A stretch of 64,000 nucleotides of DNA. Source: Chrysoperla carnea (lineage: Eukaryota; Arthropoda; Insecta; Neuroptera; Chrysopidae). Shown one piece after another: positions 1 to 12,000 of the stretch. The stretch covers positions 72,923,435 to 72,987,434 of the forward strand of contig NC_058338.1 in NCBI RefSeq assembly GCF_905475395.1, in the 5' to 3' direction. The notes under the pieces were generated by a model. That model was not told the DNA's origin and ran no database searches. It saw only the letters and a list, made by a program, of their open reading frames with translations. The translations under genes and the position numbers were made by a program. How positions within the stretch are numbered: the first letter of the stretch is position 1; every line of letters starts with the position of its first letter.

Positions 1-135
1 CTTCCATGAATTTCTCCGAACCAATACCGCGAAATTTTTTTTGACCATCCTTCTCTATATTTCTTCCTATAATTTATTTGTATAAGAATTGTAGCGAATT
101 TTAAAAAAATAAGTTACCTTATAATAAGTAAAAAA

Positions 136-141
136 TTTATT
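136..141 (-). promoter_or_regulatory. Candidate poly(A) signal of THEM6-like A
   Basis: TTTATT on the plus strand reads AATAAA on the gene's strand, about 70 nt after the stop codon. A second AATAAA lies at 73-78. In AT-rich DNA this hexamer is common by chance, so the assignment rests only on position. Confidence 0.4.
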
Positions 142-209
142 TTTTATTTAAAAAGATAAATAATATTTTTAATTAAATAACAAGGTATTTTAAAATAAAC
201 TAAAAAATT

Positions 210-2568
210 TCAGTCGTCTTTCTTTTCTCTTAATTTGGCGCTAGATATTTCTATACTTTCCAACCAATGATCCAATTCTGCTGGCTTTTCTGGATCTTTA
301 TATTCATCACCAAGTAATGATTTCAATAAATCACAGACATTTACACCAACAATATTTTGTTTACTCAATGCTATTGCTCGTACAAAATTATCATTTAATG
401 TTATGAATTGTTGCTCTAAGTACATAGCTTTTTCATCCCAATATACTAGCTGAAAAAATAATATAACTATGTAATAAAAGAAATACTTTTTAATTCACAG
501 AGCTTCTACGCGGAATTTTTGAAGTGAAAACTTCTTTTGGCACGTTGAGCACTTTTTGGATGAACAAAAATCATGGAACTCGTCATTGTCATCGCGTGTG
601 TTTGTAATTGAACTCTTCCTAAACGGATGGACCGATCTTAAGGAAATTTTTTTGTGTGTGTTCAAGTGGATACAAGGATGGTTTAGATTGACAATTCGGT
701 CCACTACAAAATGATTTTGAGGATCACGCATCAAAAAAATTAAAACCCATGAAATAAATGTATTTATTTGCACTTCCACCATATTTATCTAGAATTGTGA
801 ACAGCTATTTGAATAGCATTGAGGTATATTATTTATTATTATTCAGGTATTGTGATTAGGTATTTATTAGAGCTCCACTGCCGAAGGCTCCAGCCAGAAG
901 GTCGACACTATCCATGACAAACAGAATATTTCTAATATTTACAAATGGCCCAGCACAAAACCAATGTAAAACAAATACTGTCAATTTTCCTAATAATTCT
1001 TTATAAAATAATTTCTAAATAAAAGTTATCATTGATTCAACACGAAAAATAACTACACGTTTACTGTAAAATTCAGTATATTAGCTTTTTTCGACGTTTT
1101 TATTTTCTTTCTTACTATTCGGTATGTTATCTATACAGTCTCTCCAAATTAAGCTAGAAATTAAGTGTTTAAGGTAATTGTAAAGGTTAAAGAATACAAA
1201 TCTTTAATTTACTTCAAACTTTGAGTTTTAATGTAACTGATTCTTTTTTAACAACGTTTTATTATTCGACAAAACGAGATTGAATCTTTCGTAAGAAGGG
1301 GGACACGGGTTTGAGAAATCTTATGGGTGGATCAAAAATCGTCATAATCATGCTATTACGCAATTAATGAATAGCCCCAAAAGTTCTCATCCCCCTTTGC
1401 GTTTTTTAAGATGGAAATATTATGTTTTCTTCTACACTCCCGTTAAATTGAGTTGCATAGTTATGCAAATTTTTATAATAGGTAGTTGAAATATGTTTTA
1501 ATACTTTTTGGTAGTGTCAACTCTCTAGCCTTTCCTGCCTCTTTATGTAGATATTTCATGTTTCTATAAAGGCAGCTAATAATAAGAAGTATTTAATGAG
1601 AGGGGAATGTAACTGTTGAAGCTCTGCTGCTTTTTTATTGTTTCATAGTTAAATAAGCAACTTACTTTAGTAATAATTTTGTAGGCAGTGAATATTGGTA
1701 TGGTTCTTCGATATCGAATATTTGATGCACCTTGCAACGCTGTACCGTCACGTTCAACAATACTTTTAAATAGACCACTTCGTTCGTAATATTGAAACCT
1801 TGCGAAATCTAATTCTCGTATATATCTTGCATTATTCATATGACGTAGGAATATATCCACATCTTGGGTTGTACAATATCCTAAGAAAAAATATTAGTCA
1901 TTAATATTACGTTCTTCAGTTATTATGTTCAATTGAAAATTTCTGTATGATTTGAATATGAAAGATAAGTTTGAGGTAGCGACTGAAGAAACTGCTCCGG
2001 GCTATCACTCCTCATCCTAAGGTCTTATAATGAATATCTCAAAAAACTATACTCGCTCAATCGTCAAAATGCCGATCTATCGCGATTTTTTAAATTTTTT
2101 TAAGAAATTCCTTTAAAAAATGAAGAAAACCACAACCAAATTTTTTTTTTGTTTAAATTTAAAATCTTTTTAGAGGAATTTTATTTCGAAACGATTAGGT
2201 ATATCGAAAAATAATGATTTAATCGTCAAATTAGCTGGATTTTTAAGTTTTCCATGTCCTTTTCATGTACTTTGGGTAATAATTATTACCCAAAGTAATA
2301 AGATAAAATCACATTTTTTTTATTCGGTTCAATGAAAAACAATAACAACTCGTTTTCAATGAAACAACTTACCATAAATAACAGCTTCATCTGTAGGTTT
2401 TTTTTTTGGTAAAAATAATTTTGAATATCCCATAACAAATGCAACTCGTATAAAATAGTTAACATCCCAAAATATATATAACAATGCAACACCGGATACA
2501 AGCAAAAACGATAAACCAGCAAGGATATTAAAATATTCGGTTACGAAGTCAAATAAAAAAAATCCCAT
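210..2568 (-). CDS. THEM6-like thioesterase family protein, paralogue A (3 exons)
   Basis: Complete gene read on the minus strand: exon 1 2568-2373 (ATG), exon 2 1880-1666, exon 3 449-210 (TGA). Donors read GTAAGT and acceptors TTAG and CAG; phases are 1 then 0, giving 651 nt and 216 aa, close to the roughly 208 aa of vertebrate THEM6. Residues 1-45 form a hydrophobic signal-anchor followed by the family's DVNYFIRV stretch. Residues about 67-215 form the hotdog fold, with [15 protein letters not shown], then [21 protein letters not shown] and the C-terminal ISSAKLR. The HMNN motif and family identity are clear. The known THEM6 is an ER-associated protein of the acyl-thioesterase superfamily, so an ER-membrane lipid role is inferred; the catalytic substrate is unknown. 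It lies head-to-tail with paralogue B 6 kb upstream. An MGFF start is chosen because it opens the anchor directly. Confidence 0.93.
450..1665 (-). other. Intron 2 of THEM6-like A
   Basis: An intron of 1,216 bp. It contains a minus-strand open frame at 495-782 (95 codons) that is interrupted from any acceptor or donor I can see and matches no family I recognise. The segment around 500-545 has a higher GC content and looks repeat-derived. I see no exon in it. Confidence 0.7.
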
Positions 2569-5325
2569 TGTGATAATTATTTTCTATTTTACAGAATGTC
2601 AAAGTTCATACAAAGACACATACAATCTGCAAATAATATAAAATTGTTTAGAAAGTTTTTTACTTTTTCAAAGTCAATGTCTTATAAAATATGTACATGG
2701 TGTTTAAAATAAAACTGGCAATAAAGCAATTTTTTTGAAAAATTGCAAACCTTTAATTGTTTTGCGGGTCAATATTTGTTAATTATTATTTAAATGAAGT
2801 AATAAATTTGAAAATGCATATTTGATTACTAATCAATTAAATAATAAATGATGATTCACCATATCAATCAATCCATATTTGCATAGTTAATTAAAATTTT
2901 ATTTTGGATTTGTTGACAAAATAATGTTTAGAGGTTAATAAAATTGTGCATTTTAGTTTTTACTACCGTCATTTAACACAGAAAAATGTATACAATTCAT
3001 TAATTTATATTTTAAGCATATACAAGGTATTAAAACTCCTAAATATATGATTTCAAGGCCATAGCAAAACTGCACAAACTATGACATAAAGAAGATCATA
3101 ATAATTTTAACTATGCTTTATGAACTTCCGTTTGACGTAACAGTCCGAACATTGGTGAATTCTAAAAAATAATATTATCAAAAATTTTTTGGAGGTCCTA
3201 GTAGTTAAAATCCAAAGCCAAAACCAAAATACAACGTTCTAAGCTTGAGGCCGGAAAATGTGAACAATTTAATGTGAAAAAGTTTAAAATTAATTAAAAT
3301 TTTAAACAAAAAATGAATATATACATATAAATAATCCTTCAGAAAAAATTTTAAGATTGCTATATCCGAATTTGAAAGAACAAAACGTGAAAATAAAAAA
3401 ATACTAAATTAAAATAATCAGATATCCGTTATTCAAAACCTTGAAAATTGCAATTTTTATGCGATGACACGTCGGACACTGCTTTGTTCTCAATGAATAT
3501 TCATCAATTTTGAACTTGCCGCACAATTAAAAATTTTCCGGACTTAAGAATATTTTTTAAAATTTGGTTTTTTTTTGTAGATGCGCTGAATTTTACAACA
3601 ATCATTACAACACTGGCCTCCCTTATCTCCTCAGGTGGCATTATTTGTTTTTTTTTTTTAGTAATTACCTTCAATTTCCAAATTTATTTTTGTTGCACGG
3701 TTTATTTAAAACACACTGTATATCGAGATGTGCACTTGACATTGAAAACTTTGCTCTTATTAAATTCAATAATAATTAAAATTTTCATCTAAGTTACCAT
3801 TTAAAAGAATTAATTGATTAAACTTAAAGAATTTAATAAAAATAGTTTTTATAAATAAAAATTATAATTACCTTAATAAAAGCACTTTTGTTTTCATAAG
3901 CACTATATTTATCGAATATTTTGTATACGTACTCAAATCACTCTTGTAAAACCAGTAACATCATTCTTCTTTAGTTTCAGATGTGGAAATTAACTTACCG
4001 TCATATTTAAGAACGGTGCTTGATAATAGTTTGTTAGTTGTGAGTGGGGCAATAATATATTAGTTTTACAATGACTTAACAGAAAAATGCATTCAAGTTA
4101 TGAAAATATTTTTTATGTTCATATAAAAATTGATTTTGATAAACAGTAAAAATTTCGCAACAAAATATGGGAATAATTTATTGTTGGAATTTTGACTAAT
4201 TATAGTCTATGAATGCAAACGTCTTAGATACGGTTTCTGTAGATGGCCGAAGAATCCGTGATAGTGTAGGAATTTTGGAGACTGGTACCCTATACCGTGC
4301 CCAGTAATTGCATATTTAATACTAAATCAATTTAATTTCAGTATCCCCATTTTGGTATCAATATCTTAGAGCGACTTTTAGAGGAGGCGATTGCCTCCTA
4401 CGATTACGGGTCACTCCTTTGAATTTAGATAACTACTTTTTTCAGGAGTTGAATCGATTGAAATAGTCCGGAAAAAATAAGATCATTTCTGTAAAAATTT
4501 AAAAAAATGGTAAATGTAAAATTAAATTAACTTTTTTTATTTAAAAAAAAATATATATCTTTATAAATTATAGCTCATGTGTTATTCTGGTATATCAGCT
4601 ATATTACTGTACAGTTTCATTAAAAACCATTCGCTAGTTTTAGCGTGAAGGTGAGGGGGGAAAAAATTAACATTTTATTTTATTTTTAAGGGGAGCCTGC
4701 TATAATTAAATTTAGGAAAAAATTCACTACTTCCTTTTTATAATTGTTTAATTTATTTTGAATATAGTTTTTTTATACATCAATTTACTAATACATGTGC
4801 GATAAACGGAGTAACATCGAAATAATTTAATTTTAAGGCAATTCATAAAATAGGTAATTCACTTTATTCTTCACTTATAAAAATATAATAATTTTCCGTT
4901 ATATTCCTATCCATTAATTTTTTATAATTTGTAAATAATAAAATTCTATTTTAATTAAATTTTTGGGGGTCATACATTGGCTAAGTAGTTGGTAAAAATT
5001 TGTAATATATTTTTATAGCACTGCATCTAGTTTTAAATATGGAGGAAGCACGAATAATTGGGGAGAAGATTAACATATTATTTTTGGAAGTTATGTATAC
5101 ATATTTGATGAGTATTAAACAAAGTTCCGTTTTACGAAAAATAATTTGTTTCAGAGTGCTTTCTACGTATTTCGTTCCTTTTATTATATATTATTTTTCA
5201 TTTTTTAATTTTGTAATTTAATTGATTCATTAGTTTTTCCCAACCCAGGGATAGTATTATTATTTCTAATTATCTAATAAAAGAAAATTTATTTCTGATT
5301 TTCATCCTAAAAAAATATTTTTAGA
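2569..5325. other. Intergenic, upstream of THEM6-like A
   Basis: About 2.8 kb of AT-rich DNA between the two paralogues. No convincing gene. Short open frames at 3564-3779 and 5039-5221 lack family resemblance. A motif near 3485-3515 with CTCAATGAATATTCATCAAT recurs near 16690 and, in reverse orientation, near 57090, so part of it is dispersed repeat. The promoter of THEM6-like A must lie just above 2568, but no core element stands out. Confidence 0.5.
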
Positions 5326-5707
5326 GCCGTTATGAAGCGCCTTGTAAATTTTTTGTTACACCAAGGGCAGAGGCGGATTATTAATAAGCCAAATGAGGCA
5401 CGCGCTTACCGGCGCGAGTTTTTAAACAAATATAAAACTAACTATGTAAGTAAGTATGCAAAAATTACAGTCCGAATTGATATTAACGTTTGTACAGTTA
5501 TTAATTTCTGCAGAAAGGGAAAAGTTTAATAAAAATGAACGACATGCCTTGGAATTCTCAATAGTCAAAGAATATGAAAAGGCCACAAAGAGGGTAGAGA
5601 AGAAACAGCTTACAGCAGATGAATCTGCCAAAGACATTATTTCTTCATTATCTGGCCGGGAAACATTCAAAGTGACTAATATATTTAGGAATTATAGACA
5701 GACTTGA
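5326..5707 (+). pseudogene. Unidentified coding-like stretch in two frames
   Basis: Two overlapping open frames on the plus strand, 5332-5529 and 5456-5707. They are visibly richer in G+C than their surroundings and encode charged, non-repetitive peptides: an Arg-rich segment, then a Lys/Glu-rich helix-like segment ending NIFRNYRQT before TGA. An apparent GTAAGT at about 5445 and a CAG at about 5512 would not join the two frames in phase. A decayed gene or transposon fragment with one frameshift is the simplest reading. I do not recognise the family. Confidence 0.3.
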
Positions 5708-6059
5708 TAGTTGAACCTTCAAGAGAGGCAAGAATTTTACGGCAATTTGTACACTAAATTTTAGTTTTAAAGCCACATAATTAATTTGAACACTCGAAAA
5801 GTTCAAAATAGGAAGTATAACGATGTAAGTGATTTTTTTATGAATATATCCATCTACGTTCTTATTTAACATCGATAATTCTAACCGGAGAACTACCTCG
5901 AACAACAAACGCGATTATACAGGTTCTAAAAATAAAGAGCTAAAAAACATTTTGGACAATGCCTACGGGTGCAAAGTTTCATAATCCGTTTCTGGCCATT
6001 GGAATAACAATAGTCTTATTAGAAAGAACGTATTCTTGTTCATATTCTTTTTTTTTTTG

Positions 6060-6895
6060 TCTCGATGTAATGGTGCACTGAGTTTAAGTAAAAAAGGATA
6101 GTATCATTAGTGTCATAAAATACTCTAATAATCTTAGGGTCCCACCTCAGAATCTAACGGAATAAGCTAAATTTTTGTACAATTTTTATTTTGATAGTAC
6201 AAATGTTGTTTCAAAAGTCATGTGTGCGCGTCATTAGGGATTCAAGGTCAAAGGTCGCAAAAAAATTCTCTACAAATTTTGACTGAACCTTTTTTTTTAC
6301 ATTGAACCGTTTTTGAAATAGAGGGCGGAAAAGATGGAGCGCTCAGTTTGCCGTACTTTAGTACAGCGTTCCATATTTACAAATACATATAAGGTAGTTA
6401 ATAGTAAATTGATGAAGTATTACAAAATTAAGTAAAAAACCCGATTAATAGACAGGGTCAATCGTGAATCCCAGTCTATTATGCGGGTTTTTTACTTATT
6501 TATTGATTAAATACTACTTAAATAATTATTCAATACCTTATATTTATAAATATTGATGACTCTGCACTAAGGTGCGTATAGCTGAGCGCTCTATATTTCA
6601 GAAACGGTCCGACGTATAAAAGAAGGTTTCGGACAAAATTTGTAGAGTATTTTATCATCTACAAGTTTTATAGAAATGAAATAGAAACGAGATATTCTCA
6701 AAAAACTGATTTTCGCGACCTTTGATCGCGTAACTGTGACTTTTAAGAAAGCCTTTGTATTATCAAAATAAACGTTTGTTTAAAAATTCAGCTTATTCCG
6801 TTAGATTCCGAGGGTGACCACTTTTTTTTGACTAAGATGCTATTATCCATTTCTACTTACACTGAGTTACGCTGAGTGAACATTACTACACTAGG
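6060..6895. mobile_element. Large foldback (inverted-repeat) element
   Basis: Two degenerate arms of about 390 bp meet near 6455. Landmarks pair across the centre: ATCTAACGGAATAAGCT at 6153 with AGCTTATTCCGTTAGAT at 6789; GAGCGCTCAG with CTGAGCGCTC; AAGGTCGC with GCGACCTT; and a central hairpin with AAAAAACCCG opposite CGGGTTTTTT. Pairing continues outward to CACTGAGT / ACTGAG near both ends. It has no coding capacity. It is best read as a non-autonomous DNA element. I could not fix a target-site duplication. Confidence 0.7.
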
Positions 6896-8560
6896 GTATC
6901 ACTGACTGTATGTAGCAGAATACATATACAAATTTTATAATTACATTTTGCTAGGGTAGGCGTCGACAATTGATAAGAGAATTTAGAAATTTAAGTAGTT
7001 AGGTATGTATTTAATTAACTTCATTTAAACATTTTGTTTTGAAATTTTTCACTCAATGAATTTTTTTTCTATAACAAATAATTGTAATTGGTTATTTATT
7101 AAATTTTTATAAAAGTACACAAACTGGTATATAATAATCGGAAATATTCAGACTAACATTTAACAAATACATTTTCACCTAATTAGGCCTATTAATATTT
7201 TTGGTTTGAGTATTTTTCAACATATTTAAAAAATTTTGTTGTAAATCTCTTCTTTATAATTATTATATATAATAAAATTTTTTATATTTTCAAACAATTT
7301 TACAAAGCCTTTTTTTTTTTTAATTTCAAAAATATTTTTATGCATTTGAATATCTTTTATGTGTTTTAAGTTGCCTAGTTTCTTTTTTGTATAAAATAAT
7401 ATCATTTATCATTGTTAAAACTTTTTAAACTAAAACTTTGGTCCCGTTTAATATAAAACTATGACCCATTAATAGAAAATTTTGCCATCGTTTGGTCGCT
7501 GGTAGACAAATTTTGATAAAGGAAATATCAAATTTGTAAATATCTTATTAAAAAAATTAAACCATAAATTATTAATTTGAAAAATTCATTAGCCTACCGA
7601 GTTTATTATAATAAATGATCTTTAAAAAGAGGAAGGTATGTTTTCTTTTGGCGAGTCATAATTTTAATATTTTGGAAAATATAATGAATCTTATAATTAA
7701 CAATTTTTTTTATGAAGTATTTATAAAATTTTTGCAAAAACGTTACTTTTACAAATTCAGTCGTATTAAAGACCAAACAAAATTGTATATATCATATCAT
7801 TGGAAAATAAATTAATTTATGTTGACTGAAGCATTTTTGAAATTTCAAAGAGGAAATTTTTCGATATTAAAATTCCAAATTAAACTCAAAATAAAAATTT
7901 TTTCTGGCTGTAGTCCCTTCCACATGCAAATCTGTTCTCATCAAATCAGAGCAATCGATTATCAGTCACTAATATTTCATAGAAAGATCGATTTAGAAGT
8001 TAAATGGTTTTAAACAAGACTGAACCTTCCGAGTGAATACCATTCAATTTTACTTAATTTTAATTAGAGCGGATTAATTTTTACTTAATTTTAATTTGAG
8101 GAAACAATCTAATTTTCTGCCAATCAAACGTATGAAATGGCCAATTGTAATACTAGGTGCCAAGTAAGACAAGATTCTGGCCATTCATAGATCTTCGTAA
8201 ACATTTTTTTGGCCAACTAACACGGTATCAACCTTCATACTTTCGAATAGCAAAAACGAAAAAAATGTGGAAAAAAATAACGCCCTTATTTTAACCTTTA
8301 AGTCACTTATAACCCTTTTGCTCATGTTTTTTTCGATAGTAGAAGCTCATGTTTCGAGGTAGAAGCGTAAAAACGCTTGATACAATCCAATGTGGAACTT
8401 GATCTAACCTGAATCTCATTTTCTATAACTTTTTGAAATTTTAGTATCATTATTCGTTCCAAAATTGAATTAATTATTCGGCCGAACTGTTTTTTAAAAT
8501 TTTAAGTACATACGTAGGTATATTTGTGACATAAATCTTTTACAATAAAACATATTTTCT
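6896..8560. other. Intergenic, downstream of THEM6-like B
   Basis: AT-rich DNA with short chance open frames at 7615-7815 and 7819-8013. No gene, RNA gene or bounded repeat recognised. Confidence 0.5.
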
Positions 8561-8564
8561 AAAA

Positions 8565-8570
8565 TTTAAT
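8565..8570 (-). promoter_or_regulatory. Candidate poly(A) signal (ATTAAA) of THEM6-like B
   Basis: TTTAAT on the plus strand reads ATTAAA, a common variant signal, about 57 nt after the downstream TAA at 8629-8627 and about 210 nt after the TGA. Positional evidence only. Confidence 0.35.
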
Positions 8571-8626
8571 AAAATAGTAATTTCATCATTTTTTTTTTGT
8601 TCATATGAAAAACGATTTAAAGTAAA

Positions 8627-8779
8627 TTACAATTGCACTTCTTCAAAGTCAGCTTCTTTAATTTTTTTCATTTCTGTCTCATCTGTTGCTGATGTTGAAG
8701 TACTGCTGACGATTATAACACCATTGGCATCTAATTGACTAGAATTGTGGTGATTAGTAGAACTATTGTTGGCGTTGGG
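8627..8779 (-). other. In-frame 50-codon extension after the TGA of THEM6-like B
   Basis: Reading on past the TGA (8782-8780) in the same frame, 50 sense codons follow before TAA at 8629-8627. The stop context is TGA-C, the tetranucleotide known for leaky termination. The predicted tail starts PNANNSSTNHH and is rich in Ser, Asn and Thr, then turns charged (EMKKIKEADFEEVQL). Its base composition resembles coding DNA more than the AT-rich flank beyond the TAA. It could be a readthrough extension, or a once-longer gene with a recent nonsense change or base-call error. Paralogue A has no comparable tail. Confidence 0.55.
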
Positions 8780-9046
8780 TCAGCAACCATTACGTAAATT
8801 TGCTGATGAAATTTCATTACTTTCATTCCATTTCATGACTTCTAATGGCATTTCTGGTTTAGTTGTACGCACTGTTGCTTCTATATCTACACCTTTTGGC
8901 ATACCATCTGTTGACATTAAATATGCCATAATATCATCGGTGTTGCAATTGATTAGACGTTGACGGCATATTGCAATTGCACGCACAAAATCATTACTTA
9001 TAAAACGATGCTCAAAGTAAAATGATTTATCATCCCAATAAATTAA
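8780..9046 (-). CDS. THEM6-like B, exon 3
   Basis: Opens after ATTTACAG with LIYWDDKSFYFEHRFI and ends RNGC-TGA; 88 residues plus stop. Relative to paralogue A it lacks a residue or two in the FIS-NDFVRAI loop and has a longer stretch before EISSANLR. Confidence 0.9.
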   Translation of the reverse strand, partial: LIYWDDKSFYFEHRFISNDFVRAIAICRQRLINCNTDDIMAYLMSTDGMPKGVDIEATVRTTKPEMPLEVMKWNESNEISSANLRNGC

Positions 9047-12000
9047 CTGTAAATAAAACGAATAATAATATACGTAAGTTAAAATAATAAGAAAATAGTA
9101 AATTATCGTAAAAAATCAAAAAACCGCAAAATGGAAATGCAGTTAATATGTTAAAAATGCAAAGCAATTCAAAGCATCTTAAAAGCTGCGATTTTCAAGT
9201 TGTTGGACTACTTGTTTTGTTAATTAATTAATTTTCAGACTCTTCTGAAACAGAAGTCCCGGGTATGAAAACTTTCATAGAGGAAAAAGTTATCATGAAT
9301 TATCGGAAAACATCAGCTTTAACTTCCAAAGTAGATCTTTTAAAAATAAACAATTATTGGAGGAAATAAATTTTTGAAACTGGCAATTTTTGCATAAATC
9401 AAATATGAAAATATGTTTCGTTGGGTAACTACTAAAGGTTACCCAAAATGGTTTTAAAATAGGCAACTATCTAACTTCGAATACTTACTTTTGTTGTAAG
9501 ATCATACGTGGTAAATGGTCGAATAAATCTTCGATAACGTATTGTACAAGCACCTTGTACTATTGCTCCACCTTTTGAACGTATTGTTTGATATAATTTA
9601 GTTCGTTCATAAAAATCTACACGAGCAAAATCGATTTCACGTAAATATCTTGCATTATTCATATGATACAGCAGTGTATCAATATCCGTGGTCAAACATA
9701 TTCCTGAAACAAAGAAACATCTATTGTTATAAATTATATTGAAAATTTTTTTATTATTTAAATTTTTATAATTCTGATGATTTTAAAAATTTGATGAAAA
9801 ACAACAATAACTTTGAATAGTAGTAAAAATTCGTGAGCATCTGACGATATAAACTCACCAATCCGTTGCACTGACGATATTAAGTAAAATTAAAATAAAC
9901 TTTTATAACCATGGTATGATATGGAATGTAAAAACTGAATAAATTGATAATTTAATAGTGTTATGTACATATTTCAATAAACTTGTAATAATTTTGAGTA
10001 AAGACAAAATTAATGAACAAATTAAAAATGCGAATTTTGTCATGATAAAAAAATATTCTAAGCAACTTTTTCTAATAGTTTTTTTTTTTCGATATCTCTT
10101 AACACATCTCTGACGCTAGTCAAAATATTAAGAATCGGCCCTATTTGTCAGTTAAGTGTCTTGAAAAATGTGACCCATCACCTTGTATGACTGTGCAAAA
10201 TTTCAAATCGATATTCTTATAAATAACGAAAATATGAGTATGCCTTCATCTTAAATGCGACACAATGTAGATGGACATATTTTATTATTATTGCACCATG
10301 ACCATATACCGGGTATTTAGAAATTAACTATGCTAATTAAAAAGATAAATAAATTAGTTAATAGCTAAAAATTTGTAAAGATTAACTATTGTTTAACTGA
10401 GTTTTAGGCATGGCCAAAAATATACATGTATTCACAAATTTTTAAAATAATCGTATACATTCTCCGTGTTTTATTTATTTTATTCATAAAATTTATACAT
10501 TGTATATTTAGCCACCCATATCTTTCTCTCTTATCAGGGGAAAGTGTGATACCTGGGAGTAAAATTAACGTTTGTATGTGTTTTTTAAATAATTTTTTTT
10601 TAAAAATAGAATAGTCTATAGCAATATAATAGGGTACTTTTGGTAGTGAAAAATAAATTATGAAATTTGATAAAAATTAAAACTTATGTAGAAATATACT
10701 TAAATATTCGGATTTTGAGTCATAAATGCACATTATTGTTTTATTATATTAAAATTAAAAGTCGTAATTTTTAATCTGTATATCACGTGACCTAATCTGT
10801 ATATTACATCACCAAAATGGCTGGCAGCGTTTTTGTGAGAAAAAAAAAGGTTTAAAATTAAATTAAATTAATTTTTGAGGCTTTTTATTAAGAAAATCAA
10901 CATTTTGAAGTACTTTTTCAAACATAGTAGAGTTCTCTATCATAATGTACTATGGATCACATCCTAATGTATGTTCCTAGGATCATTCCCACAACATGTA
11001 ATATTTATGTTCATTTAGGGAACAGCAACATAAAATGGAATGTATTGAAAACCCTACAGGTTTTTTTTACAGGAATACTCTTCTTTGAGCATCCAGTAAC
11101 AACATTCAATGGTTTTTTCTTTTGTTGACTCGAGGTGAATGAGATTTCTTTTTTTCTACTTGTACTACTCGAATCTATAACAACGAATAGAATAGTCAAT
11201 GACACTGGCGGATGACCTTTATAACCCTTGACAAGTTTTGTCTGAAGCATTTTTCTGTAGCTAGCGTATTTTCTTTCAATTAAATACAATAATGACATAT
11301 TTTTAAGTCGCATTTCTTCCGAAAGTTAATCATTTCGAAAAAATCTAAAAAATGTTAGTTTTTTATGAGGATCATCTTTCTAAGTGATATTCTAAACGCA
11401 ATTTAGAATATCAGTGAGAACTAAATCCAATTTTAATGTCAGAGCATGATGTCTCCCATCAAACTCTGCAACTTTTGTTTAAGTTATTTTTTGATTGGTT
11501 AACTACAAAACGAACTGGTAGCCATAATAGATTAAAATGGTTCACCCTGTATAGACGAAATTAAATATCATAGCGAAAGTTTATTAACTAAAAAATACAT
11601 AGATTTGATAGTCGCTACAGAAGTGGTACCTTTTGCTCGACGAATTGTGAGATAGACACAAAAACTCACATTTTTTTTCGTAGCCGTTTCAACGGTGGTC
11701 TAAATTAGAATCTGGCTTAGGTGATGGGCCAGGATTGTATTAACACGCAATACAGTTTTTTCCCCGCGTAATATTTTACATAATACGGCTGGTCTGACCC
11801 TCTTCCATCAAAGGGATGTAAAAAACGGCGCACATAATTTGGCGGATTAATGTATTATATGTATTGCAGTTGGTTATATGGCTTTCGTCAAAAGTCGTTA
11901 TTATTAATAAATAAAGAGATATGAATTTTTTTCTCAAAAAGTCAAGGTGTGCAGATCTACGGAAGTGACTTTTTTTATGTTTTGACCTTAATAAAAAAAT

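Noticed and set aside
495-782. 95-codon frame in intron 2 of THEM6-like A as a nested gene
   Set aside because: It lies on the host strand with no promoter or splice evidence, and part of it looks repeat-derived.
8780-8782. TGA as a selenocysteine codon
   Set aside because: THEM6-type proteins are not known selenoproteins and I see no SECIS-like structure to support it; readthrough or mutation is simpler.
8766-8963. Plus-strand open frame over THEM6-like B exon 3
   Set aside because: It is the complement of a well-supported exon; the peptide has no family resemblance.
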